Shown here in pieces: positions 25,299 to 34,477 of a stretch of DNA of 64,000 nt. The DNA is from Oceanispirochaeta crateris (lineage in GTDB: Bacteria > Spirochaetota > Spirochaetia > DSM-2461): NCBI RefSeq assembly GCF_008329965.1, contig NZ_CP036150.1, positions 1,550,001 to 1,614,000 of the forward strand, in the 5' to 3' direction. Every line of letters begins with the position of its first letter. Position 1 is the first letter of the stretch. The position numbers and the translations under genes are program-made. A model generated the notes under the pieces. The model made no database searches. It was not told the DNA's origin and worked only from the letters and a program-made list of their open reading frames with translations.

Positions 25299-27451
25299 CC
25301 CTTCTCCTTAGCCTCTCTGATGAGAAGTTCTTTCACTGAGGCTGCGTTTGGACAGGCTAAAAGATCATCAATAAAGTGGGGCTTATTCAAAATTGCGCTG
25401 ATAGATGAAAGAAATTGGATGTGTGGTCCTGTGTTCTTTTTCGGAGACAAGGTCATGATAAAGACTTTGCTAGGTTGACCATCGAGTGAGGAGAAATCGA
25501 TTCCTTCTTTCTTCAAGCCTATGGCGACAACAAGTTCCCTCACCCCATCGGTTTTCCCATGGGGGATGGCTATTCCGTTCTGCATTCCCGTGCTCATGGA
25601 GGCTTCCCGGTCTAGCACAGCCTGAAGACATTCTTCATAATCTACCAGCTTACCAGCATTATCCATCAGATCAACCATTTCATAAAGGATGCTGTTTTTA
25701 TTGTTTCCCTTCAGATTCATGATGATACAGTTTTCATGGATATCCTTAAAGAAGCTGTTTTGAACCCTAGTATTGTCGTCGGCGGAGAGTTCTTTCTTTA
25801 ACTCTTCTGGTTTTGCCATAGTTTTCAGATTTTCGATTGTATTATTGACTTCTAAGAGGGATTCATACACGACGGTCTTGATATAAAATACATCTTCAGG
25901 ATCTGAAACGACTTCAAAATGATCAGCATGTTCATGTATGGTCAAAAATACATCATCCTTACGGATCTGGTAGAGATGATGGTCCAGTTCCATATCATGA
26001 AGATAAAATCCCTCCTCTTTCAAGGCTTGAATAACCTTGGTCAGAGCCAGTGTCATTAACTCATAGGATGGAAAATCGAAAACATTGACTACCGTCGTAG
26101 AGCCTTTCATTTCGGTTCTTGTTCCCCTCTTCTCTTTCCTCAGGAGAATGGTAAGGACCGGAGGAGGAATCAAGGTTGTCACAAGGGTCATCAAGACAGC
26201 CACACCGAATTGGCCGGGACTGAGGATGCCAGCAGAGATTCCTATTCCTGCCATGATCAGCGCCACCTCACCTCTGGGAACCATTCCAACACCGACCCTG
26301 GCGGCTCCCAATAGATTAAAATTCAAAAAGAGAGAGGGGATTCCACAGCCCACAACCTTGGATAGGATACCCACAAGAGAAAAGAAAACCCCGGCAATCA
26401 GGACGTCCGGTTTTAGAACTTCATTGACATTGACCAGCATCCCCATGACGCAGAAAAAGATAGGCACAAAAAATTCCTGTATGGGGTGTATTTTCTCTTG
26501 AATTACAAAACTCAAGTCTGTCCTGGACAAGGAGAGTCCCATGACATAGGCTCCAATAATCATGGCTAATCCCGCTTTTTCAAAAATCCCAGACAGGATG
26601 AGAGCCAATCCCAGACTCATGACAGAAATGGAGGTTTCACTATTGAATATTTTAAGGCTGTTTCCGATTTTTCGGGCAAAAAATAACCCCAGAACCGTAA
26701 ATCCCAGCCAAACACCAATGGCTTTTAAAGCAATATAACCGATGGCACTCCATTTCACGGCACCACCATGACCCGTCATAACAGAGACAATACCCAAAAC
26801 GATGGCCAGAATAATGATCCCCAGGACATCATCAATAACAGCGGCAGCCAGGACGGTCACACCTTCGGGTGAATCCATCTTCCTTTGCTCCGAAAGGATA
26901 CGGGCCGTAATGCCCACGGATGTGGCGGTGCTGATGACCCCCAGAAATAGATTAACCGGAGAGATGATGGGAAGTCCTGTAATCAGACTGCCAGCCCAAG
27001 CTCCGGAGACAAAGGATACAAAAACCCCACCGATGCCAATGATGGCCCCCTTAGCCGAAAAGCGTAAGAACATGGAAAGGTCTGTTTCCAGCCCCGAATG
27101 GAACAGGAGGATAATGGATGCCACCGTCGAGAAAGCATACAATTCTGGAGTCACAGGAAATTCTGGATTGACAAGGGGAAAGAGTCCATTGTGAAATCCG
27201 AAAAATGGAAGGCCTCCCAAAAGATAGGGACCGATGAGGATTCCCATCATCAATTCTCCCAGAACTGAGGGCATATCCATTTTCTTCATCAGAAATCCGC
27301 CCAATTTGGCGGCGAAGAGAATGACACCTATCTGAAAGACCAGGTCAGTCATTTTTTCAACCAGGCTGCCCTCCACTCCCGCATTGGCAAACAGGGGAGA
27401 AATCAGTATGAGTAAAAAAACATAAATGAATAAACGAAACTTCTTATTCAA
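25295..27451 (-). CDS. CPA2-type cation/proton antiporter fused to a PTS EIIA domain
   Basis: 718 residues. N-terminal membrane domain (about 1-435; 12-13 hydrophobic helices, GELMMGILIGPYLLG, DDVLGIIILAI) belongs to the Na+/H+ exchanger (CPA2) family. A soluble linker (about 445-565) follows, then a C-terminal fructose/Ntr-type EIIA domain (about 570-718) with the phosphorylatable His in GIAIPHGKTDG near residue 631. The fusion implies that PTS phosphorylation could control ion exchange. The start is TTG at 27451 with AAGGAT upstream; the first 24 residues look like a signal/membrane segment. No PTS genes are nearby. Confidence 0.88.
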   Translation of the reverse strand: MNKKFRLFIYVFLLILISPLFANAGVEGSLVEKMTDLVFQIGVILFAAKLGGFLMKKMDMPSVLGELMMGILIGPYLLGGLPFFGFHNGLFPLVNPEFPVTPELYAFSTVASIILLFHSGLETDLSMFLRFSAKGAIIGIGGVFVSFVSGAWAGSLITGLPIISPVNLFLGVISTATSVGITARILSEQRKMDSPEGVTVLAAAVIDDVLGIIILAIVLGIVSVMTGHGGAVKWSAIGYIALKAIGVWLGFTVLGLFFARKIGNSLKIFNSETSISVMSLGLALILSGIFEKAGLAMIIGAYVMGLSLSRTDLSFVIQEKIHPIQEFFVPIFFCVMGMLVNVNEVLKPDVLIAGVFFSLVGILSKVVGCGIPSLFLNFNLLGAARVGVGMVPRGEVALIMAGIGISAGILSPGQFGVAVLMTLVTTLIPPPVLTILLRKEKRGTRTEMKGSTTVVNVFDFPSYELMTLALTKVIQALKEEGFYLHDMELDHHLYQIRKDDVFLTIHEHADHFEVVSDPEDVFYIKTVVYESLLEVNNTIENLKTMAKPEELKKELSADDNTRVQNSFFKDIHENCIIMNLKGNNKNSILYEMVDLMDNAGKLVDYEECLQAVLDREASMSTGMQNGIAIPHGKTDGVRELVVAIGLKKEGIDFSSLDGQPSKVFIMTLSPKKNTGPHIQFLSSISAILNKPHFIDDLLACPNAASVKELLIREAKEKG

Positions 27452-27526
27452 AACGGTATCCTTACGATTTTGTATGCCCTAAGATAGCAACAAATTAAAA
27501 TAATGAAAACAATGGCATTAAGCTGT

Positions 27527-28024
27527 TTATTTCAGCAAATTGAATACAAAGGATGGGATATCCCTCAAAGAGACCCATTTGTCGCACAGCATAACAAGCC
27601 AGCCTTCCTTTGTCCGGGGTGGCTGTATTGTCAGAGGAAACATATGATGAAGTATGATATCCCTTTCAATAACATTCAAAGAAAATCGTTCTTCCGCATT
27701 TTGTAGGGCTTCTGCGGGATGGGTAAATCCATGCATTTTAGACCATTCGTAAAATCGCCGATTCCTTCCTGATCGCTTTTTCTTCCAGTCGTATAGAAAA
27801 AAGTCATGCAGAAGGGCTCCTCTCGCCGTTGATGTGCGGTCTAACCTTAAGCGTTTTGACCACAACCAGGCCAGTTGAGCCACCTTACAGCTATGATCCA
27901 GAATGCTTTTGCCGTGATGAGGGATGGAATCCAGTTTTTGAAAATCCTCATTTGACAGAATATCCTTAACGGAATCATTGAATTCATCAGGATTGTTCTT
28001 TAATGGGACATGCATCCTCCTCAC
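27527..28024 (-). CDS. HD-domain phosphohydrolase family protein
   Basis: About 165 residues with an HD core: H in ILDHSCKVAQLAW, HD in GALLHDFFLYDW, H in MHGFTHPAEAL and DIILHHMFPL. The substrate is unknown. It overlaps the CmpB-like gene by 4 bases; this HD protein/CmpB-like membrane protein pairing is, from memory, recurrent in Firmicutes. The start could be GTG at 28024 or ATG at 28015; a GAGGAGG lies just upstream of the latter. Confidence 0.8.
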   Translation of the reverse strand: MRRMHVPLKNNPDEFNDSVKDILSNEDFQKLDSIPHHGKSILDHSCKVAQLAWLWSKRLRLDRTSTARGALLHDFFLYDWKKKRSGRNRRFYEWSKMHGFTHPAEALQNAEERFSLNVIERDIILHHMFPLTIQPPRTKEGWLVMLCDKWVSLRDIPSFVFNLLK

Positions 28025-28776
28025 TTACTCCGTTTTTTCTTTATTAATTTTTGGAGAGGACGGCCATGGTTACGAAGATTCAAGCGATGCCTTTTCAGCT
28101 GTTCTCTGAAGGAGAAACCCAATTCTCCATAAAATGGGAGAAAAAAGCGCGTCCTGTTGACAATTCCTTCCTGAACCCTGTCTCTCAACTCCAGTTTTAG
28201 CTTTTCAAAATCAATAGACCACTTCTCTTCTGTTTCATTAACAAAGTTTTTAATGCGTCCTGCTAAATTGAAGGATTGCCATAAATCGGCTGCAAACAGA
28301 CCACCATAGAGACCTATGAGGAAGGTATATTGAACATATTGAAAGACATAATCGATGATTTCCATCAAATAGGGGTATATGAAAAAATAAAAGAAAACCC
28401 CCAAGACTGTCCACAACAGGCTGTATAAAGGACAAACAAGGCCCATTATATTACCCCAGTTTTCCGAATAATCCCAGAGTTTGATCCTGAAGTGATTAAT
28501 GAATATCAGGCCTGCCAAAAACTCAAGACCCGAAAGGGTAAAAAATATGAATAGGATATGCAGCCACAAAGGAAGGTTCAGCTTGCAAAGAAGAAACAAG
28601 ACAATGGAACCAAAGCCGTAAAGAGGCAACCAGGGACCGTTTAGAAACCCTGGGTTGATCCATCTCCTCGCCTTACCGAAATATCTACGCCAAAATAATT
28701 CTATAAACCATCCGACACTGGTACCCAGAGAGAATAGGAAAAAATACTGTATAAGAATGACAGTGAGTTGACTCAT
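28021..28776 (-). CDS. Putative ABC-transporter type membrane protein (CmpB/DUF1113-like)
   Basis: 251 residues with about five membrane helices in the first 165 residues. Characteristic segments are GWFIELFWRR, NPGFLNGPWLPLYGFGS and WDYSENWGNIMG. A basic cytoplasmic tail follows (about 170-251, ending KKKRSK). The family is named for an ABC permease, but no ATPase is nearby and transport is unproven. It is probably translationally coupled to the HD gene downstream and the unknown gene 3 bases upstream. Confidence 0.78.
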   Translation of the reverse strand: MSQLTVILIQYFFLFSLGTSVGWFIELFWRRYFGKARRWINPGFLNGPWLPLYGFGSIVLFLLCKLNLPLWLHILFIFFTLSGLEFLAGLIFINHFRIKLWDYSENWGNIMGLVCPLYSLLWTVLGVFFYFFIYPYLMEIIDYVFQYVQYTFLIGLYGGLFAADLWQSFNLAGRIKNFVNETEEKWSIDFEKLKLELRDRVQEGIVNRTRFFLPFYGELGFSFREQLKRHRLNLRNHGRPLQKLIKKKRSK

Positions 28777-28778
28777 AT

Positions 28779-30002
28779 TCAGCTATCAAAAACGAGGTGG
28801 GTCATGGAAAGCCGGTTATCGGAACCGCAATTGACAAAGGATGAAAAAGAACACCCTGTTTCCTTGCAGGCTTCTTCTAGATGATTCAGATAGTAATAGA
28901 GGATCTCAGGATTGTAGTTTTCATCACACTGCCCATCCTGTTCCAGATAGTCCTTCACACTGCGTTTATCCAGACGGCTGTTATCCCGGTGAAACAGAAT
29001 ATCATTGATTTCTCTAGACTCTTTATCACCGCTGATGACCATTGTCCTGATCCTATTAATCTGGCCACGGGTAGAACTATTTTTGATCTCAAATAGAAAA
29101 CTGAATTTTGTTACAGGAGAAATTTTTCTTTTTATCAATTCATTCCTGATCTGGTCATTCATGGGGAAGTCTTCTGTATGACGACCGCCTTTCTCCAAAA
29201 TCCCGCTATATAGATTTATGAGATTTTCACGCTCTGAACTCTGTAGGTATTCCAACAGAACAAGTCCATTGAATTCAGGAAGAGCGAATCGCTTTATATA
29301 CAATGCAATTGTCTCAATGACAAATTGGGTTAATTGCTTAATTTCATCATGTTTTCTGTAATCCAGGAGAATAAACATGGTCAAAGGGTGCATTTCCTGT
29401 ATCAGTTTTTCTGCCATACCCATTTTTTTATGGGGTTCATCATCCTGAAACAGGTCGTAATAATCTTTCCAGAGATGTATGAGGAGGTTTCGCCTGAAAA
29501 GAGCTTGTTCTTCGGTTTTTCCCGCAAGAGACTTTTCAATGCTACTCATGGATTGATCCGACGTTACATCAAGCTTCTGCCGGGGATGCTGCCTGTTCCA
29601 CTGTTGAATCAGGATTGTATTGACTGTTTTTTCCAAAAGATCTCTACGAAATTGTTTATAAAGAATAGAGAAAAATAGGATTTTTGTGATGTCAAGAATA
29701 TCCCTCCGGTGACGAACAACATCATCCAGGGAGACATCAATACGGTTCAGACAATTCTTGAGCAAAAGTTTCCGGATGACATCCGGTTTGTACTGACTAA
29801 CAGGAACTTCATAGCCGGAGAGGTTCTTATCACCCTTTGCCTGATTGCTTTTTAAGACGCTCAAACCCGTCGTATTGAGAACCAGCTTCATGGGCAAAGT
29901 TAAGGGCAAATTAGACTCCGGTGGCTTCACTGCTTGAAGCAAAGACGAGGACAGAGGTGGTGGATTCTGATAGGGTTTACCCCCCGGAGACATACCTGTC
30001 AT
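28779..30002 (-). CDS. Hypothetical protein, unknown family
   Basis: About 407 residues. The N-terminal 45 are Pro/Ser-rich and probably disordered; the rest is charged and largely helical. There is no signal peptide or membrane span and no recognised catalytic motif. The C-terminus ends GSDNRLSMTHLVFDS. It is first gene of a unit with the CmpB-like and HD genes. An ATG at 30011 also exists but abuts a -10 hexamer; the ATG at 30002 lies 9 bases after it and is preferred. No Shine-Dalgarno precedes either. Confidence 0.65.
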   Translation of the reverse strand: MTGMSPGGKPYQNPPPLSSSLLQAVKPPESNLPLTLPMKLVLNTTGLSVLKSNQAKGDKNLSGYEVPVSQYKPDVIRKLLLKNCLNRIDVSLDDVVRHRRDILDITKILFFSILYKQFRRDLLEKTVNTILIQQWNRQHPRQKLDVTSDQSMSSIEKSLAGKTEEQALFRRNLLIHLWKDYYDLFQDDEPHKKMGMAEKLIQEMHPLTMFILLDYRKHDEIKQLTQFVIETIALYIKRFALPEFNGLVLLEYLQSSERENLINLYSGILEKGGRHTEDFPMNDQIRNELIKRKISPVTKFSFLFEIKNSSTRGQINRIRTMVISGDKESREINDILFHRDNSRLDKRSVKDYLEQDGQCDENYNPEILYYYLNHLEEACKETGCSFSSFVNCGSDNRLSMTHLVFDS

Positions 30003-30011
30003 TAGTTTCAT

Positions 30012-30039
30012 AATCTACCAGAAAAGCAGAGATGGTCAA
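30012..30039 (-). promoter_or_regulatory. Promoter of the 28779-30002 gene, leaderless type
   Basis: -35 TTGACC (30039-30034), 16-base spacer, -10 TAGATT (30017-30012). The preferred ATG (30002) starts 9 bases after the -10 box. Confidence 0.5.
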
Positions 30040-30065
30040 GTAAATATTTATTTAAAAACCTGTTT

Positions 30066-30860
30066 CTATGAGATGTCAATTTTGACATTGTATCCACTGT
30101 GGGCTCGGACATTAAGAACTCGCCCTCCATCGAAGAGTAAATACTGTCCCTTTATGCCCATAAGAACAGCTTCTATCACGGGTTCTTTGTCCAATTTTAA
30201 AGACTTGACCTTTTGTGGATACTCAATGACCGGATAGTCCAAGACCTCGGGTATTCTATGGTCTGTGATCCAGGATGAAAAGGGTTCTTCCAGAGTCTCT
30301 ACCAGGGAATCCTTGACCTCTGAAAGAGATTCGCTGGAAACCTGATTCTTCAGCATCCTCTGCCAATTGGTTCTGTCCGTAAAGCTGTCCTTGAGATACA
30401 CTTCCAGTTCTCCGGCATGAAAACGATTGGGACACTCGGCCAGGATGAGTCCTTCACTGGCTCCCTGATCAATCCACCGAGTAGGAATCTGATTGCCCCT
30501 GGTCACACCCACCTTAACGGCGCTAGAGAGGGCCAGATACACATAATGGGGAACATTGTGATTTTTTTCTTCCCATATTGGGTCTCTTCCTCCTCCAAGA
30601 TGAGCCTTACAGAGTTCGGGACGGATGATACACTCGGAATTCTCAGCTGCATTCCTGAAGCAGTCATAACAACTTCCCTGGGCAAAAGTTTTTTTGATTT
30701 TTTTGCCGCAAACAACACAATGTATGATCCCTTCAAAATAGATACGGATTTTTTTCCCCAGGAGCGAATTCATCTGAATATCTCCAGAGTCGCTTTTAAG
30801 ACTGTATTGAATGGGAGTAGCGAATTTACTGATCATCTTCTCTAAATAAACATCTTCCAT
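30066..30860 (-). CDS. DUF2797 family protein (zinc ribbon plus GIY-YIG-like domain)
   Basis: 264 residues from the ATG at 30860 (GAGAGG upstream). It has a zinc-binding cluster CVVCGKKIKK...CYDCF with further Cys (SECIIRPELC). A GIY-YIG-like stretch follows: HYVYLALSSAVKVGVTRGNQ and RWIDQGASEGL, with Glu in HAGELEVYLKD. The C-terminal β-rich part ends GIKGQYLLFDGGRVLNVRAH. Function is unproven. It is divergent from the NlpC/P60 lipoprotein. Confidence 0.82.
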   Translation of the reverse strand: MEDVYLEKMISKFATPIQYSLKSDSGDIQMNSLLGKKIRIYFEGIIHCVVCGKKIKKTFAQGSCYDCFRNAAENSECIIRPELCKAHLGGGRDPIWEEKNHNVPHYVYLALSSAVKVGVTRGNQIPTRWIDQGASEGLILAECPNRFHAGELEVYLKDSFTDRTNWQRMLKNQVSSESLSEVKDSLVETLEEPFSSWITDHRIPEVLDYPVIEYPQKVKSLKLDKEPVIEAVLMGIKGQYLLFDGGRVLNVRAHSGYNVKIDIS

Positions 30861-30947
30861 ATTAACCTCTCTGCTGATCTCTGCTTTACAGCTTATTCTC
30901 AATCTACTAGAATCTTTTATATATTACATCTTTAGTGGGAGTTGATC

Positions 30948-31601
30948 ATGCAAAAGTGTTCCAAAACGATTCTTCTTTTGTTTCTGACCCTTTTTTTTAT
31001 TTCCTCCTGCGCTACGGTCCCTCAGATTGACAGCAAGGAACCAACCATAGATCCCTCCACTGGTACCAGCTCCGTACAAGAGGATCTCATTGACTCAGCC
31101 CGTTGGGCCTTGGGAAAAAAGACTCTGGTTGTAGACGGCAGAAAATTCAATATGGATTGTTCGGGAGTTGTCATGGCCGTGTACTACAAATCCGGAATTG
31201 ATCTTCTATCACCTTTGAATCAGTACAGTGGTGGAGGAGTACAAAGACTCTACGGATTCATGGATGATAGCCACCTCCTTTACAAACAGCCTCATTTGGC
31301 TCCTGGAGACATACTCTTCTGGGACAATACCTATGACAGCAATGACGATGGAAAAATTAATGATCCCCTGACTCACATTGGTATGGTTGTCAGCTCAGAC
31401 AGCCAGGGGAACGTACAATACATCCACCACAATTACAGAAAGGGAATCGTATTGGCTAAAATGAACTTACTTGACCCTGATAATGTAAAGATGAACTCAC
31501 CCATGAGGGCCAGATATGCCGAAAAAGGCCATGCCCCTCTCTGGTTATCAAGCCATCTGCTGAATCAGGCAGCCAAAGGGTATCTTCTAACAGAGAATTA
31601 A
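30948..31601 (+). CDS. NlpC/P60-type lipoprotein
   Basis: 217 residues. A lipoprotein signal peptide has lipobox ISSCA (Cys about 21). An NlpC/P60 cysteine-peptidase-like domain follows, with the nucleophile Cys in FNMDCSGVVMA (about 71) and His in THIGMVV (about 143). This suggests a peptidoglycan or peptide hydrolase on the envelope. Between them is an EF-hand/dockerin-like loop DSNDDGKIND (about 130-139). GGGAG is 6 bases before the ATG at 30948; the TTG at 30942 abuts it and is less likely. Confidence 0.82.
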   Translation: MQKCSKTILLLFLTLFFISSCATVPQIDSKEPTIDPSTGTSSVQEDLIDSARWALGKKTLVVDGRKFNMDCSGVVMAVYYKSGIDLLSPLNQYSGGGVQRLYGFMDDSHLLYKQPHLAPGDILFWDNTYDSNDDGKINDPLTHIGMVVSSDSQGNVQYIHHNYRKGIVLAKMNLLDPDNVKMNSPMRARYAEKGHAPLWLSSHLLNQAAKGYLLTEN

Positions 31602-31709
31602 ATTTGAATCCAAGTAGAATCATGGACAGGAATGAGCTTAATCATTATAATCCTCATCAGTACAAAAGGCTAAAAAAAAGCTGTTTTTTATGATCCAAGG
31701 AGTATCCCC

Positions 31710-33359
31710 CTGTCTGACATATACATTACAGGTCACAAAAACCCAGATATGGATTCTATCTGCAGTGTCTACTGCTATAGTATTCTCAAAAATAAAATAG
31801 ACACCAAAAACCGGTATATCCCCATTCGATGTGGTCATCTGAACAAACAGACCCGGCTGGTCTTTGATAAATTGAATCTCAAAGCGCCCAGATTGATGAA
31901 AAACATAAGCCCCGTGGTTGCAGATGTTGCCAAAAGAGACATCCCGACCCTGGATATGAACGATCCTGTTTTTTCGGCCATCCGCCGACTGGATGAAGAA
32001 AACCTCAGTGTTATCCCCGTATTTGAGGAAGAGACCGAGTTTAGAGGCATTATAAGCCTCCACGAAATATCGGGATTTCTTATAAACGACAATCTTGTTA
32101 AAAGACCAGTATACCGCTTTAGGATTAATAATTTTAAAATTGTTCTCCCCGGTTACTTTTATAGAAGGGGTAAAGAGCAGGAATTCGATGCACCCATCAT
32201 GACCGGTGCGATGCCCTACGAAATAAGCAAGGAGCGCATCAACAAGATGCTCCCCTTAAAACCGCTCCTTGTGATCGGTCTAAGAGAAGACATACTCCAA
32301 TTTGCAGTGGAAGAACAGTTCCCCGCTGTCATCCTCACTGGTATGTCCAAAGATGAAGAGTTACCCATTGATTTCTCAAATTATGAAGGAACCGTATTTT
32401 GCTCTCATAGTGATACAGCCGAGACAATCCGGCTTCTCAGACTGAGCACCCCTCTTAAGAATGTAATGAACAAAACCCCCGAGAGCCTCCAGAGTGATCA
32501 GAGTTTTGACGAAGCCAAGTCCACCCTCATGAATTCCAGACTCAGGGGGCTTCCTGTTTTCGAAGACGAATGTTTCTCCGGAATCGTTACCCGTAGATGC
32601 TTTATTGAAAAACCACAGAAGAAATTGATCCTTATGGATCATAATGAAATTGATCAGAGTGTTCCCGGAGCCGATCAGACTGAGATACTCGAAATACTGG
32701 ATCACCACAGACTGGGCAACAGCCGGACCAAAGAACCAATTTACGTATATGCAAAACCAGTGGGAAGCACCTGTACCATCGTGTACAGCCATTTTAAAAT
32801 CAATATGGTGGAAATTGATGCAGAAACAGCCACTTTGCTCATCTCGGGAATATTATCCGATACTGTATTGCTGAAGTCTCCCACAACCACCGAACTCGAT
32901 AGAGTGGCAGTCGATGAATTGCTCAGTATTGCCAACCTGGAACTAAAGACCTTTGGACAGGAGCTTTTCAGTCAGAATACATCTTTGGAAGAGACAGAAC
33001 CGGTAGAAGTGCTGAAGGCCGACTTCAAAATCTATAGGGAACAGCTAAATATTGGAATATCTCAGGCAGAAGTCATCACTTTAGAAGACATAGACCGGGT
33101 AAAAGAAAAATATTTAAGCTCCATGGAAGCCTTGAGGAAAAATAAAAATCTTGACTGGGTTCTCTTGCTAGTCACCAATGTCATCAAGGAAGAAAGTTGT
33201 CTTCTTGTTACGAAACTGGAGATAGCCGAATCCAAATTGATTTATGATAAAATAAGCGAACAGCTCTATTCTCTTCCGGGAATCTTATCCAGAAAAAAAC
33301 AGCTGCTGCCGGAGATTCTCCGGGTTCTGGAAGAATTAAAATCCAAACCGGGAAACTAA
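31710..33359 (+). CDS. ppaC: Manganese-dependent inorganic pyrophosphatase with CBS-DRTGG regulatory insert
   Basis: Family II PPase: PPi + H2O to 2 Pi, cytoplasmic. 549 residues if started at CTG 31710. It has DHH-domain motif I YITGHKNPDMDS, an inserted CBS-DRTGG-CBS nucleotide-sensing region (about 70-300), then motif III LDHHRLGN and a DHHA2 domain to the end. The first ATG (31749) lies inside motif I and would delete the metal-binding His and Asp. The reading frame is open upstream to 31671 without ATG/GTG/TTG. AAGGAG lies 7 bases before the CTG, which encodes a sensible N-terminus (M)SDIYITGHKNPD. Confidence 0.9.
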   Translation: MSDIYITGHKNPDMDSICSVYCYSILKNKIDTKNRYIPIRCGHLNKQTRLVFDKLNLKAPRLMKNISPVVADVAKRDIPTLDMNDPVFSAIRRLDEENLSVIPVFEEETEFRGIISLHEISGFLINDNLVKRPVYRFRINNFKIVLPGYFYRRGKEQEFDAPIMTGAMPYEISKERINKMLPLKPLLVIGLREDILQFAVEEQFPAVILTGMSKDEELPIDFSNYEGTVFCSHSDTAETIRLLRLSTPLKNVMNKTPESLQSDQSFDEAKSTLMNSRLRGLPVFEDECFSGIVTRRCFIEKPQKKLILMDHNEIDQSVPGADQTEILEILDHHRLGNSRTKEPIYVYAKPVGSTCTIVYSHFKINMVEIDAETATLLISGILSDTVLLKSPTTTELDRVAVDELLSIANLELKTFGQELFSQNTSLEETEPVEVLKADFKIYREQLNIGISQAEVITLEDIDRVKEKYLSSMEALRKNKNLDWVLLLVTNVIKEESCLLVTKLEIAESKLIYDKISEQLYSLPGILSRKKQLLPEILRVLEELKSKPGN

Positions 33360-33363
33360 AAGC

Positions 33364-34107
33364 ATGACATTAAAAGGTAAAACAGCATTAATCACAGGGA
33401 GTGCCAAGAGGATTGGGAGGTCCTGTGCCCTGAGATTGGCCCGGGAAGGGGCGGAGATCCTTATCCATTACAACAATTCCAAAAATGAAGCGGAAGAACT
33501 GGCCGAGACCATCCAGGCACAGGGGCAGAAAGCCTGGACAATAGGGCACGATCTATCGCTTCCTGAATCGGGAAAACAACTGATGAAGAAGGCACTATCC
33601 TTTACCGAAAATATTGATTATCTGGTAAATTCAGCCTCCATGTTCCCCTCTTCCACATATAAAAATGTTCAAGAATCCGACTTTACCGAAAATCTGCAGG
33701 TGAACGCCCTCAGTCCATTCTTTCTTTCTAGGGCCTTCGCGGAGGAATCTAAAACAGCCGAATGCATCATCAATTTCCTGGACACGAGGATATTGGACAA
33801 CGATAAGGAGCATCTAGCCTATCATATTAGCAAAAGGGTTCTGTTTTCTCTCACAAGAATGCTCAGTGAAGAACTGGCTCCCCAGATAAGAGTAAACGCG
33901 GTGGCTCCAGGCCTTGTGATTCCTCCTCCGGGGGAGTCTTATGATTATCTAAAAAAGAGAATTATGACCAACCCTCTGCATAAGATTGGAACCCTGGATC
34001 AGGTTAGCGACAGCTTGCTGTTCCTCATATCCAATACATTCATTACAGGCCAGGTCCTCTTTGTGGATGGAGGCAGGCACCTCAAAAGGAGTTTTTATGG
34101 ACTATAG
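33364..34107 (+). CDS. SDR family pteridine reductase (FolM-like)
   Basis: 247 residues. NAD(P)-binding TGSAKRIGRSCA (the Arg-containing SAKRIG loop typical of NADPH pteridine reductases), NSAS, and the catalytic Tyr-Lys in YHISK. The C-terminal ITGQVLFVDGGRHL is present. As first of SDR-folB-folK-folE it probably reduces dihydrofolate or dihydromonapterin. A general oxidoreductase cannot be excluded. It follows the pyrophosphatase by 4 bases. Confidence 0.82.
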   Translation: MTLKGKTALITGSAKRIGRSCALRLAREGAEILIHYNNSKNEAEELAETIQAQGQKAWTIGHDLSLPESGKQLMKKALSFTENIDYLVNSASMFPSSTYKNVQESDFTENLQVNALSPFFLSRAFAEESKTAECIINFLDTRILDNDKEHLAYHISKRVLFSLTRMLSEELAPQIRVNAVAPGLVIPPPGESYDYLKKRIMTNPLHKIGTLDQVSDSLLFLISNTFITGQVLFVDGGRHLKRSFYGL

Positions 34108-34477
34108 CAACTTCGATTATATGACAATGGATAAAATTATTATTTCAGACCTTATGCTCCGGTGTATTATTGGCATAAATCCCGATGAAAGGATCAACAA
34201 GCAGGATGTCCTTATAAACCTGACCCTGTACACTGACTTTAGCAAATCCATTGAGTCCGAAGATATTGAGGACACTGTCAATTATAAAAAACTGAAACTG
34301 GATATCATGACCCTGGTTGAAGGCTCTTCGTTCCTCCTTGTTGAAAAACTAGCATCAACCATCAGTGATTGCTGCCTTGGATACAAGGGGGTCAAGGCGG
34401 TTCTGGTCAAGGTTGAAAAACCCACAGCGCTCCGATTTGCCCGTTCTGTGGGTGTGGAAATATTCCGCAAAGGATGA
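34097..34477 (+). CDS. folB: Dihydroneopterin aldolase FolB
   Basis: Converts dihydroneopterin to hydroxymethyl-dihydropterin and glycolaldehyde. 126 residues: MDKIIISDLMLRCIIGINPDER, then the general-acid Lys region KVEKPTALRFARSVGVEI. The ATG at 34097 has AAAGGAG 5 bases upstream, inside the SDR gene (11-base overlap). The longer frame to 33986 overlaps SDR coding sequence and is rejected. The ATG at 34121 is an alternative. Confidence 0.93.
   Translation: MDYSNFDYMTMDKIIISDLMLRCIIGINPDERINKQDVLINLTLYTDFSKSIESEDIEDTVNYKKLKLDIMTLVEGSSFLLVEKLASTISDCCLGYKGVKAVLVKVEKPTALRFARSVGVEIFRKG

Noticed and set aside
31638-32063. 141-codon leftward ORF opposite the pyrophosphatase
   Set aside because: Shadow of a well-supported gene, no ribosome site and no recognisable protein.
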